Assembly: GCF_027158205.1 (NCBI RefSeq)
Contig: NZ_JAPVLU010000041.1
Coordinates: forward strand, 23,276-87,275
Direction: 5' to 3'
Length of the DNA stretch: 64,000 nucleotides
DNA from: Streptomyces sp. H39-S7
GTDB lineage: Bacteria; Actinomycetota; Actinomycetes; Streptomycetales; Streptomycetaceae
Part shown: one piece after another, positions 33,955-45,205 of the stretch
How the letters are laid out: every line of letters starts with the position of its first letter
How positions within the stretch are numbered: the first letter of the stretch is position 1
Translations under genes and position numbers: made by a program
The notes under the pieces: generated by a model
The model's database searches: none
Told to the model about the DNA's origin: nothing
Seen by the model: only the letters and a program-made list of their open reading frames with translations

Positions 33955-34338
33955 GGAGGCAGCCTACGTTGCGATTCCCCGGACGTGCGCCCAGGTGTTC
34001 GCCTAGTCTGTAACGGACAGGCGCGATCGCTGAGCGTGCGCCTGCCCTCCATCATCACTCTTGTGGGTGATGAGAACTGCCCGAATTCCTGTCATATGCC
34101 GGGTGACTTGGGCGATATGCCAGGCGCAGTGACCGTTCTGTCGCATAAGTCCGAAATAGGTGCCGCTCACTCCGTTGGGTGATCTGGCGCGCACCCATAG
34201 TCCATTCGGGCCATCGAAGATTGGGCCTGAAAGGGCTGTTGCGTCACGCCTACCTTCCGTAACGTCCTCAACTGGCAACGGTGAATATGCCGGTTGCCGC
34301 CGTGGGGGAGCCTCGATTCGGGAGAGGACGGCGCCAGC
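33955..34338. promoter_or_regulatory. Divergent promoter region of the PBP gene and wblA
   Basis: This 384-bp region is less GC-rich than its neighbours. It carries direct repeats ATATGCC at 34094-34100 and 34115-34121, 21 bp apart, i.e. two helical turns, which could bind a dimeric regulator of wblA. In S. coelicolor wblA expression depends on BldD and BldM-type control; I cannot point to those sites with confidence here. Confidence 0.4.
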
Positions 34339-34671
34339 ATGAGTAGCTGGGTAACCGACTGGAGCACGCAGGCAGCGTGCAAGACGACTGATCCGGACGA
34401 GCTTTTCGTCCAGGGAGCGGCCCAGAACAGGGCCAAGGCGGTGTGCACCGGATGCCCGGTGCGGACCGAATGCCTGGCGGACGCGCTCGACAACCGGGTG
34501 GAGTTCGGCGTGTGGGGCGGGATGACCGAGCGCGAGCGCAGGGCATTGCTGCGCCGGCGACCAACTGTCACCTCGTGGCGCAGGCTGCTCGAGACCGCGC
34601 GTACCGAGTACGAGCGGAGCACCGGCATCCTGCCGCTGGACGAAGAGGACGACTACGCCGCCGCGGGGTGA
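34339..34671 (+). CDS. wblA: WhiB-family [4Fe-4S] regulator WblA
   Basis: This 110-residue protein starts at ATG 34339. The four Fe-S cysteines are C14, C36, C39 and C45, followed by the turn GVWGG (57-61) and the basic stretch RERRALLRRRP. The sequence and its neighbours (class A PBP upstream, two ArsA-like ATPases downstream) match wblA (SCO3579) of S. coelicolor. WblA is a pleiotropic regulator needed for normal sporulation, and its loss raises antibiotic production. Its end overlaps the convergent ArsA gene by 19 nt. Confidence 0.9.
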   Translation: MSSWVTDWSTQAACKTTDPDELFVQGAAQNRAKAVCTGCPVRTECLADALDNRVEFGVWGGMTERERRALLRRRPTVTSWRRLLETARTEYERSTGILPLDEEDDYAAAG

Positions 34672-35999
34672 TCCCCGGCAAGCCGTTCGCCGATCGAGCG
34701 CAAGCCGTCCAGGTCGTGCACGTCGCCCGGTAGGGCCGCTACGTCAACCATCGGCACCTCAGGGTGCACGGAGACGAAACGGTCCCGGGTGCGGCGTTCG
34801 CGCGCGACCACGCGCATGCGCTCGGCGTGCAGTCTCAGCAGCCCGGCGGCGAGCCGCTGCTCGGGCGGAATCGTCGTGTCGCTCGGCATGTCGTCGGCCG
34901 CTTCGGCCCGGGCCTTCGGGTCCGTTTTCTCGGCGCCTTCGGCAATAGCCCCCTCGGCAGGGGCGCCCTCGGCCCCCTCGGCAATGGAGTCAGTCTTCCC
35001 GGCCCCCTGATCCACAATGCCGCCGTCCCCAAGATTTTCCCGCGGCTCCTCGAGCGCCTGGGCGGCGGCCAGCGCCCGCTCCGCGGTGAGCTGCGGTGCG
35101 CCGCTGCCGTGCACCCGGTTCAGCACCAGGCCGGCCAGCGGCATGTCCTCGGCGGCCAGCCGCTCGACGAAGTACGCGGCCTCGCGCAGCGCGTCCCGTT
35201 CCGGAGCGGCCACCACGAGGAACGCCGTCCCGGGGGCCTGCAACAGCTTGTACGTGGCGTCCGCGCGCTTGCGGAAGCCGCCGAACATGGTGTCCATGGC
35301 GGCGATGAAGGTCTGCACGTCACCCAGCAGGTGCGTGCCCATCACCTTGCTCAGCACGCCCGTCATCATCGACATGCCGACATTGAGGAACTTCATCCCG
35401 GCCCGGCCGCCGACCTTCGCCGGCGCCATCAGCAGCTTGATGAACTTCCCGTCCAGGAACGACCCGAGACGCTGCGGGGCGTCCAGGAAGTCCAGCGCGG
35501 AACGGCTCGGCGGGGTGTCGACGATGATCAGGTCCCAGGCGTCCAGCGCGCGCAGCTGGCCCAGCTTCTCCATCGCCATGTACTCCTGCGTGCCCGCGAA
35601 GCCGGCCGACAGGGACTGGTAGAAGGGGTTGTCGAGGATCGCGCGGGCCCGCTCGGGGTCGGAGTGCTGCATCACGACCTCGTCGAAGGTCCGCTTCATG
35701 TCGAGCATCATCGCGTGCAGCGTGCCGCCCGCGGACTCGTCGATCCCGGTGACCGGGCGCGGGGTGTTGTCCAGTTCGGTGAGGCCCATCGACTGCGCGA
35801 GCCGCCGCGCCGGGTCGATGGTCAGGACGACGGCCTTGCGCCCGCGTTCGGCGGCGCGCACGCCCAGGGCGGCGGCGGTCGTGGTCTTTCCGACGCCGCC
35901 GGAGCCGCAGCAGACGATGATGCGGGTCTTCGGATCGTCGAGGAGCGGGTCGATCGCCAGCACCGGACTCTCCAGATCCCCCGGATTCTCCAGGCTCAT
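34653..35999 (-). CDS. ArsA-family ATPase (second of pair)
   Basis: The 448-residue product starts at ATG 35999. It has a deviant Walker A, CCGSGGVGKTTTAAALG (about residues 31-47), the ArsA switch motif LIIVDTPPSRSALDFLDAP and GLVLNRVHG in the C-terminal lobe. An Ala/Glu/Gly-rich low-complexity insert (about 315-375, repeats of AEGAEGAPAEGAIAEGAEK) is unusual. Family members are Get3/ArsA dimeric ATPases; actinobacterial pairs next to wblA are conserved but of unknown role, with no arsenic genes nearby. It is 66 bp downstream of the first ArsA gene. Confidence 0.85.
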   Translation of the reverse strand: MSLENPGDLESPVLAIDPLLDDPKTRIIVCCGSGGVGKTTTAAALGVRAAERGRKAVVLTIDPARRLAQSMGLTELDNTPRPVTGIDESAGGTLHAMMLDMKRTFDEVVMQHSDPERARAILDNPFYQSLSAGFAGTQEYMAMEKLGQLRALDAWDLIIVDTPPSRSALDFLDAPQRLGSFLDGKFIKLLMAPAKVGGRAGMKFLNVGMSMMTGVLSKVMGTHLLGDVQTFIAAMDTMFGGFRKRADATYKLLQAPGTAFLVVAAPERDALREAAYFVERLAAEDMPLAGLVLNRVHGSGAPQLTAERALAAAQALEEPRENLGDGGIVDQGAGKTDSIAEGAEGAPAEGAIAEGAEKTDPKARAEAADDMPSDTTIPPEQRLAAGLLRLHAERMRVVARERRTRDRFVSVHPEVPMVDVAALPGDVHDLDGLRSIGERLAGDHPAAA

Positions 36000-36065
36000 G
36001 TCAGCTCTCCCCGCCGGACCGTGCCGCTGCCGCCGCTCGTGCCCGTGCCGTTGCCCAAGCCCATG

Positions 36066-37076
36066 TCAGTTCTCCCTGCCCGTCATGCCCTGTTTGCGCA
36101 GGCTGTCGGCCAGCCGGTAGAGGCCGCCGAGGTCGATGCCCTCGCCGCGCAGTTCCAGTTCGTACGTCGGCAGGCCGAGGTCGGCGATCTCGGCGCGCTC
36201 GCGGCGCTCCAGCAGGACGCGCTGGGCGTGCTCGTGGGCCTGCTCGAGCAGCGGGTCGACGAGCCGCTCCGCCTGGCCGCCCTTGCGGGCACCGCCCAGG
36301 CCGGCCTGGGACAGCGCCTTGGCGACGGCGGTGCGCCGGCCGTTGGCGGCCGATTCGAGGTCCGCGTCGTCCAGCAGCACCGGACGCAGCATGTTGACCA
36401 CGACGGCTCCCACCGGCAGTCCCGCGGCCCGCAGTTCCGCGACGCCGTCCACGGTCTCCTGGACCGGCATCTCCTCCAGCAGCGTCACCAGGTGCACGGC
36501 GGTCTCGGTGGACTTCAGCACCCGCATGACGGCCTGCGCCTGGTTGTATATCGGGCCCATCCTGGCCAGGCCGGCGACCTCGTCGTTGACGTTGAGGAAG
36601 CGGGTGATGCGGCCGGTCGGCGGGGCGTCCATCACGACCGCGTCGTACGCCCGCCAGCCCGCGCTGTCCTTGCGGCGCACGGCCTCGCACGCCTTGCCGG
36701 TCAGCAGGACGTCCCGCAGGCCGGGGGCGACGGTCGTCGCGAAGTCGATCGCGCCGAGCTTCTTGAGGGCGCGGCCCGCGCGGCCGAGCTTGTAGAACAT
36801 GTCCAGGTAGTCCAGGAGCGCGAGCTCCGGGTCGATGGCGAGCGCGCGCACCTCGCCGCCGCCCGGCGCGACGGCGATCTTCCGCTCCTCGTAGGGCAGC
36901 GCCCCGGTCTCGAAGAGCTGGGCGATGCCCTGCCGCCCCTCGACCTCGACCAGCAGCGTGCGGCGGCCTTCTGCGGCGAGGGCGAGCGCGAGGGCGGCGG
37001 CGACCGTGGTCTTGCCCGTGCCGCCCTTGCCCGTGACGATATGGAGCCTGGTGGGAGTGGACTGTTGTGGGCTCAC
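36066..37076 (-). CDS. ArsA-family ATPase (first of pair)
   Basis: The 336-residue protein is called from GTG 37076 (VSPQQSTPTRLHIVTGKGGTGKTTVAAALALALA) because homology begins there; a longer frame starts at 37121. It has the deviant Walker A GKGGTGKTT near residue 15, the switch motif VVMDAPPTGRITRFLNV and VVNMLRPVLLDD. Shorter than its partner, with no insert. The two probably form a heterodimeric ATPase. The cargo is unknown; a Get3-like or ion-pump role is conjecture. Confidence 0.83.
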   Translation of the reverse strand: MSPQQSTPTRLHIVTGKGGTGKTTVAAALALALAAEGRRTLLVEVEGRQGIAQLFETGALPYEERKIAVAPGGGEVRALAIDPELALLDYLDMFYKLGRAGRALKKLGAIDFATTVAPGLRDVLLTGKACEAVRRKDSAGWRAYDAVVMDAPPTGRITRFLNVNDEVAGLARMGPIYNQAQAVMRVLKSTETAVHLVTLLEEMPVQETVDGVAELRAAGLPVGAVVVNMLRPVLLDDADLESAANGRRTAVAKALSQAGLGGARKGGQAERLVDPLLEQAHEHAQRVLLERRERAEIADLGLPTYELELRGEGIDLGGLYRLADSLRKQGMTGREN

Positions 37077-37261
37077 ACTTCGAGCGTAACCACTCGGTGT
37101 ACGGCTCAAGCAGCCCACCACCCAGGTGTGGCGTCTATCTCCCGCCGGGATCCGGACCGGAACGTGCGGGGACGGCCCGCGATCCTCCCGTCCCGACCCG
37201 TCCGGGCGGTGCGGGCGGGTGCTGGCCGGGGCGGGTGGGAGCAGGCGTTACAGTCGGCTCC

Positions 37262-37423
37262 ATGGCTAAGTGGGAATACGCGACCGTGCCCCTTCTGGTG
37301 CACGCGACGAAGCAGATTCTGGACACGTGGGGCGAGGACGGCTGGGAGCTGGTCCAGGTCGTACCCAATGGGAACAACGCGGAACAGTTGGTGGCCTACT
37401 TCAAGCGGGAGAAGCAGGCGTGA
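37262..37423 (+). CDS. DUF4177 small protein
   Basis: This 53-residue protein, MAKWEYATVPLLVHATKQILDTWGEDGWELVQVV..LVAYFKREKQA, fits the DUF4177 pattern (beta strand, helix, GWELV strand). Its stop overlaps the GTG of the RidA gene, so the two are translationally coupled. Function unknown, but the pair is conserved in actinomycetes. Confidence 0.8.
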   Translation: MAKWEYATVPLLVHATKQILDTWGEDGWELVQVVPNGNNAEQLVAYFKREKQA

Positions 37424-37881
37424 GCGCGGTCGAGGACAAGCTCGCCTCGCTCGGGATGACGCTGCCCGACGTGGTGCCGCCGCTGGCCGCGTACCAGCCG
37501 GCCGTGCAGTCCGGTGTGTACGTGTACACCTCCGGCCAGCTGCCGATGGTGGGCGGCAAGCTCACGGTGACCGGCAAGGTCGGCGCCGAGGTGACGCCGG
37601 AGGAGGCCAAGGACCTGGCCCGTACGTGCGCGCTGAACGCGCTCGCGGCGGTCAAGTCGGTCGTCGGTGACCTGGACCGCATCAAGCGTGTCGTGAAGGT
37701 CGTCGGCTTCGTCGCCTCGGCGTCGGACTTCACCGGGCAGCCGGCCGTGATCAACGGTGCGAGCGAGCTGCTCGGCGAGGTGCTCGGCGAGAAGGGCGTG
37801 CACGCGCGCAGTGCCGTCGGCGTGGCCGTGCTGCCGCTGGACGCCCCGGTCGAGGTCGAGATCCAGGTCGAGCTGGTCTGA
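37420..37881 (+). CDS. RidA family protein
   Basis: The 153-residue product starts at GTG 37420 (GTGA overlap). It is a YjgF/YER057c/UK114 fold: VEDKLASLGMTLPDVVPPLAAYQPAVQSGVYVYTSGQLPMVGG near the start and HARSAVGVAVLPLDAPVEVEIQVEL at the end, with the conserved Arg (about 132) that binds substrate carboxylate. RidA enzymes hydrolyse reactive enamines/imines made by PLP enzymes. This longer form belongs to a subgroup whose activity is less sure. Confidence 0.87.
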   Translation: MSAVEDKLASLGMTLPDVVPPLAAYQPAVQSGVYVYTSGQLPMVGGKLTVTGKVGAEVTPEEAKDLARTCALNALAAVKSVVGDLDRIKRVVKVVGFVASASDFTGQPAVINGASELLGEVLGEKGVHARSAVGVAVLPLDAPVEVEIQVELV

Positions 37882-37983
37882 GTCCGCCGCAGGCGGGGCC
37901 GGGTGCCCGGCTGCGGGGGCGCACCCTCGAACAGCGGAGTCCGACCCTCGAACATCAGGGCGGCAGGCCGTACGATCCCGCCC

Positions 37984-38907
37984 ATGACCACGAGCAGCGG
38001 CGGCACGAGTGACGGACAGTGGTTCCCGGCCTCCTGGCCCGACCGGATCCGGGCGTTGGCGAACGGGGAGCTGACCCCGGTGACCCCGCGCAGGGCCGCG
38101 ACCGTCCTGCTCCTGCGGGACGGCGCGGGCGAAGGGCCGGCCGTCCACCTGCTGCGCAGACGCGCCTCCATGGCTTTCGCCGGGGGCGCGTACGCGTATC
38201 CGGGTGGCGGTGTGGACCCCCGGGACGAGAAGCCGGTCCGGTGGGCGGGACCGTCGCTCGACCAGTGGTCGGCGGCCCTCGGCGTGGACCCGGTGTCGGC
38301 GCAGGCGGTGGTCTGCGCGGCGGTGCGGGAGACGTTCGAGGAGGCCGGCGTCCTGCTGGCCGGCCCGGACGGCGACAGCGTCGTGGCGGACACCACCGGG
38401 GAGAGCTGGGAGGCCGACCGGGAGGCGCTCGTCAGCCGTGAGCTGTCGTTCGCGGACTTCCTGGCGAGGCGCGAGCTGGTGCTGCGTTCGGATCTGCTCG
38501 GCCCGTGGGCCCGCTGGATCACCCCGGAGTTCGAGGAGCGTCGCTACGACACCTGGTTCTTCGTCGCGATGATGCCGGCGGGACAGCGCACGCTGGACGT
38601 CTCGGGCGAGGCCGACCACACGGTGTGGCTGCGTCCGGCCGAGGCCGTGGAGGGGTACCGGCGCGGCGAGATGGTGATGATGCCGCCGACCATCGCGACG
38701 CTGCGCGCGCTGCTCCCGTACGACTCGGTGGAGGCGGCCCTGGCGGCCGCGGCCGACCGGGACCTGGAGCCGGTGCTGGCGCGGGCGGTGCTGGAGGAAG
38801 GGCGGATTGTGCTGAGCTGGCCGGGGCACGAGGAGTTCACCAAGCACATTCCGCAGGGACCGGGTTCTTCGCAGGGGTCCGGCCCGTCGCAAGGAGCTGC
38901 TGAATGA
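37984..38907 (+). CDS. NUDIX hydrolase
   Basis: The 307-residue protein starts at ATG 37984. The Nudix box is visible as GGGVDPRD followed by VCAAVRETFEEAGVLL (REUxEExGU, about residues 115-125). A C-terminal extension rich in Gly/Ser/Gln ends at the ATGA overlap with the MBL gene. Members cleave nucleoside diphosphates linked to another moiety; CoA pyrophosphatase-like activity is possible. Substrate unknown. Confidence 0.85.
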   Translation: MTTSSGGTSDGQWFPASWPDRIRALANGELTPVTPRRAATVLLLRDGAGEGPAVHLLRRRASMAFAGGAYAYPGGGVDPRDEKPVRWAGPSLDQWSAALGVDPVSAQAVVCAAVRETFEEAGVLLAGPDGDSVVADTTGESWEADREALVSRELSFADFLARRELVLRSDLLGPWARWITPEFEERRYDTWFFVAMMPAGQRTLDVSGEADHTVWLRPAEAVEGYRRGEMVMMPPTIATLRALLPYDSVEAALAAAADRDLEPVLARAVLEEGRIVLSWPGHEEFTKHIPQGPGSSQGSGPSQGAAE

Positions 38908-39746
38908 CCTCGGCGATGTTGCCCGGCAGGCCGCAGGCGACGGTCGGCGGCCCCGCGACGGCGCGTGCCGTCTGCGTCCTGGCCCCGAACCCGTCGCCGA
39001 TGACCCTGGACGGCACCAACACCTGGCTGCTGTCGGAGCCCGGATCCGAGCTCGCGGTCGTCGTCGACCCGGGCCCGCTCGACGAAGCGCACCTGCGCAA
39101 CGTCGTCGCGACCGCCGAGGCGGCCGGCAAGCGCGTGGCGCTGACGCTCCTCACGCACGGCCACCCCGACCACGCGGAGGGCGCCGCCCGCTTCGCGGAG
39201 CTGACGGGGACGGACGTCCGGGCGCTCGACCCGGCGCTGCGGCTGGGCGAGGAGGGGCTGGCGGCGGGTGACGTCATCACCACCGGCGGCCTGGAGCTGC
39301 GGGTGGTGGCCACACCCGGTCACACCTCGGACTCGCTCTCCTTCCACCTGCCGGCCGACGGCGCCGTCCTGACCGGCGACACGGTGCTGGGGCGCGGCAC
39401 GACGATCGTGGTGCACCCGGACGGCCGGCTCGGCGACTACCTCGACTCCCTGCGCCGCCTGCAGGCCATGACGATGGACGGCGGTGTCGACACGGTGCTG
39501 CCCGGCCACGGCCCGGTGCTGGAGGACGCGCGCGGCGCCGTCGAGTACTACCTCGCGCACCGCGCGAGCCGGCTGGCGCAGGTGGAGACCGCCGTGGAGG
39601 CGGGCCGGCTGACGCCCGCGCAGGTGGTCGCGCACGTCTACCACGACGTCGACCGGTCGCTGTGGCCCGCGGCGGAGCTGTCGGTGCGGGCGCAGCTGGA
39701 CTATCTGCGGGAGCACGGGCTGATCGAGGACCGGCGGGTCGACTGA
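38904..39746 (+). CDS. MBL-fold metallo-hydrolase
   Basis: This 280-residue protein starts at ATG 38904. The zinc motif THGHPDHAEG (HxHxDH, about residue 75) and later metal ligands in TPGHTSDS and LTGDTVLG, plus GHGPVLED, define the metallo-beta-lactamase fold. The helical C-terminus resembles LACTB2-like endoribonucleases. It overlaps its neighbours by 4 nt and 1 nt, so it belongs to an operon running from DUF4177 to the P450. Confidence 0.87.
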   Translation: MTSAMLPGRPQATVGGPATARAVCVLAPNPSPMTLDGTNTWLLSEPGSELAVVVDPGPLDEAHLRNVVATAEAAGKRVALTLLTHGHPDHAEGAARFAELTGTDVRALDPALRLGEEGLAAGDVITTGGLELRVVATPGHTSDSLSFHLPADGAVLTGDTVLGRGTTIVVHPDGRLGDYLDSLRRLQAMTMDGGVDTVLPGHGPVLEDARGAVEYYLAHRASRLAQVETAVEAGRLTPAQVVAHVYHDVDRSLWPAAELSVRAQLDYLREHGLIEDRRVD

Positions 39747-40984
39747 TGGGGAACCCGGGCACGGCCGCCTCGGCGGCCGGGGAGTTCGACCCGTGGTCCG
39801 CCGCGTTCGTCGCGGACCCCTATCCGGTGTACGCGGGACTGCGTGCCGCGGGCCGCGCGCACTGGTTCGAGCCGACCCGGCAGTGGCTGATCCCGCACTA
39901 CGACGACGTGAGCGCGCTGTTGCGCGACCGCCGTCTCGGGCGGACGTATCTGCACCGCTTCACCCACGAGGAGTTCGGCCGCGAGGCGCCCCCGGCCGGT
40001 CACGAGCCCTTCCACGTCCTCAACGACAACGGCCTGCTCGACCTGGAGGCCCCCGACCACACGCGGATCCGCCGACTGGTCGCGAAGGCGTTCACCCCGC
40101 GCACCGTCGAGCGGCTCGCGCCGACCGTCGAGCGGCTGGCCGCCGAGCTGGTCGACGGCCTGTACGCGGACGGCGGCGGCGACCTGCTGGCCCGGGTCGC
40201 GGAACCGCTGCCCGTCGCGGTCATCGCGGAGATGCTGGGCATCCCGCCGGGCGACCGGCAGCCGCTGCGGCCCTGGTCGGCGGATATCTGCGGGATGTTC
40301 GAACTCAATCCGGACGAGGAGACCGCGCGGCGCGCCGTGCGGGCGAGCGAGGAGTTCTCGGCCTACTTGCGCGGACTGATCGCCGAGCGCCGCCGCGCGC
40401 CGGGCGAGGACCTGATCAGCGCCCTGATCGCCGCGCACGAGGACGGGGACACCCTCAGCGAGCAGGAGATGGTCTCCACCTGCGTGCTGCTGCTCAACGC
40501 CGGGCACGAGGCGACGGTGAACACCACGGCGAACGGCTGGTTCACCCTCTTCCGTCACCCCGACCAGCTCGCTCTGCTCCGCGCGGAACCCGGGCTGCTC
40601 CGCGACGCCGTCGAGGAGCTGCTGCGCCACGACACGCCGCTGCAGATGTTCGAGCGGTGGGTACTGGACGACATCCAGGTCGGCGACACGGTGATCCCGC
40701 GGGGTTCCGAGGTCGCGCTGCTCTTCGGGTCGGCCAACCGTGATCCTTCCCACTTCCCCGATCCCGACCGGCTGGACCTGCGCCGGCCCGCCGCCGAGAA
40801 CCGGCACGTCACCTTCGGGGCCGGCATCCACTACTGCCTGGGCGCACCGCTGGCCCGCCTGGAACTCGGCGCGTCCTTCGGCACCCTGCTGAGCCGCGGG
40901 CCGGGCCTGCGGCTCGCGGCCGGGCCGCGCTGGAAGCCCGGCTACGTCATCCGGGGCCTGGAGGAACTGCTCGTCACCTGGTGA
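39746..40984 (+). CDS. Cytochrome P450
   Basis: The 412-residue protein starts at ATG 39746, sharing one base with the MBL stop. P450 signatures: I-helix NAGHEATVNT (oxygen-binding, about 250), the ExxR Glu/Arg pair in EELLRHDTPLQMFERWV and the heme loop FGAGIHYCLGAPLARLEL with the axial Cys about 362. Length and motifs are those of soluble bacterial class I P450s (CYP107/CYP105-like). No ferredoxin gene adjoins it. Substrate unknown; it may be a recent addition to this operon, since close relatives have a different gene here. Confidence 0.9.
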   Translation: MGNPGTAASAAGEFDPWSAAFVADPYPVYAGLRAAGRAHWFEPTRQWLIPHYDDVSALLRDRRLGRTYLHRFTHEEFGREAPPAGHEPFHVLNDNGLLDLEAPDHTRIRRLVAKAFTPRTVERLAPTVERLAAELVDGLYADGGGDLLARVAEPLPVAVIAEMLGIPPGDRQPLRPWSADICGMFELNPDEETARRAVRASEEFSAYLRGLIAERRRAPGEDLISALIAAHEDGDTLSEQEMVSTCVLLLNAGHEATVNTTANGWFTLFRHPDQLALLRAEPGLLRDAVEELLRHDTPLQMFERWVLDDIQVGDTVIPRGSEVALLFGSANRDPSHFPDPDRLDLRRPAAENRHVTFGAGIHYCLGAPLARLELGASFGTLLSRGPGLRLAAGPRWKPGYVIRGLEELLVTW

Positions 40985-41921
40985 CGCCGGTGACGGCCCC
41001 TCCCGGGCCTCCTCCTCCGACCCGCGGCACCGTGAGCCGCCAGGCCCCCGGCTGGACCGTCCAGGTGCGGGTCCTGACGGGGCCGGCGACGGCGGAATCC
41101 GCGCGGTAGCGGAAGTCCCGGCCCGAGACGGTGACGGTGGCGGCCCGCACGCACAGCGGATCCGCGCTGTCGGGATGGTGCACCCGGACCTCGATGAGCC
41201 CCGGGTCCACCGTCCGGAACGACACCTCGTGGACGGGGTGGTCCAGGTCAACCAGCACCACGCCGTCCGCCTCGATGCGCAGCCGCTGGCGCGGCGCGTG
41301 CCCGTGGCCGTGCCCCGGCCCGTGGGTGTGCGACGGCGCCGGCATGTTCAGGGTGCGGACCAGCGACCGGGCGGTCCAGCCGCCCGTCGGCCGCCACCAC
41401 CCCCTCGGCGCGTCGCCCCGCTCCGCGTCCCGGTGTGCCTCCCGGTTCGCGGACCACCAGTGCGCCGAGGGGCCGAGGCCGTCGGAGGAGATGCGCAGAC
41501 TGCCCAGCACGATGCCGCCGCTGTCGTCGACCAGCAGGTCCAGCTCGCGGTCGGTGCCGTCGAGCACCGCCCGCGCGGCGGGCAGCACCTGGCCGGGCAC
41601 GCCCAGCGCCCGCGCGAGTGAGGAGTGCGGCCCGATCGGCACCAGCGCCAGCGGGGCCTCGCCGAGTGCCCGCTCACGGTGCAGTGCCCGCACCGCCCGC
41701 AGCAGACTCCGATCGTCGCCGAGCACGACCGGGCGGCGCCGGCCGCGGTGCGCGAGCACCCGCGCCACCTCTTCGGCCGAATCCGGTAGAGCGATTTTTA
41801 CGGACGACGCGCCCGCACACAGGACATCCTTCGCGATGCGGACGGATTCGCCGTCGACGGCACGTGCGGCGGGGTCGATGACCACGAGCAATTGCTGCCC
41901 GGAAGGTCGCTGAGCCGACAC
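40974..41921 (-). CDS. Diacylglycerol kinase-like protein, degenerate nucleotide site
   Basis: The 315-residue product starts at GTG 41921. Residues 1-160 match the DAG/sphingosine kinase catalytic fold (LLVVIDPAARAVDGES, VVLGDDRSLLRAVRALH, PLALVPIGPHSSLARALGVP). The phosphate-binding GGDGT motif is replaced by LGDDRS, and the middle includes a His-rich run (HTHGPGHGHGHA), so catalysis is doubtful. The C-terminal half is beta-rich (VVLVDLDHPVHEVSFRTVDPGLIEVRVHHPD), as in this family. It is divergent from purA, with which it shares a 137-bp promoter region. Confidence 0.75.
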   Translation of the reverse strand: MSAQRPSGQQLLVVIDPAARAVDGESVRIAKDVLCAGASSVKIALPDSAEEVARVLAHRGRRRPVVLGDDRSLLRAVRALHRERALGEAPLALVPIGPHSSLARALGVPGQVLPAARAVLDGTDRELDLLVDDSGGIVLGSLRISSDGLGPSAHWWSANREAHRDAERGDAPRGWWRPTGGWTARSLVRTLNMPAPSHTHGPGHGHGHAPRQRLRIEADGVVLVDLDHPVHEVSFRTVDPGLIEVRVHHPDSADPLCVRAATVTVSGRDFRYRADSAVAGPVRTRTWTVQPGAWRLTVPRVGGGGPGGAVTGVTR

Positions 41922-41954
41922 CTTGGTCCTTCCTCAGGTAAAATCTCGGTGCAA

Positions 41955-41985
41955 GAGCCCCTTGCGCCGTTGCGTCAGGGGCTTC
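41955..41985. promoter_or_regulatory. Short hairpin in the purA leader region
   Basis: AGCCCCT (41956-41962) pairs with AGGGGCT (41977-41983), about 75 bp before the purA GTG, in the short region shared by two divergent genes. It might be an attenuator or chance; no purine riboswitch fold is evident. Confidence 0.25.
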
Positions 41986-42058
41986 GTCTATTCCGGGGCA
42001 CCGCGTTCGACGGCTCTCTGCACGTTGGACATGCCCCGCCCGGAAGGGGTGTACGCCT

Positions 42059-43342
<1,284 letters not shown>

Positions 43343-43366
43343 CGGTCGCTCGTACGACGACGCCTC

Positions 43367-44983
<1,617 letters not shown>

Positions 44984-45205
44984 GCCGCGCGCCTCCTCCC
45001 GGCCTGACGGCCGCCCCGTAGGCGAAGAATAGTCTGACCGTTCGAGGGGTGATCCCGGCACTGCCGGCGGGGGCGGGCCGGGGCCGCGCGACCCGCCGGA
45101 CGGAGTCCCGGCGGGCCGCCGCCGATGACAGCCTGTCGGAGAACGTGCCGACTGCCATACAAGGTGACCGTGTCCCTGACCGGCGGCGATCCTTAGCCTG
45201 AGCGC

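Noticed and set aside
34764..37670. 968-codon plus-strand frame
   Set aside because: It lies opposite two well-conserved ArsA genes and has no recognisable domain; shadow frame.
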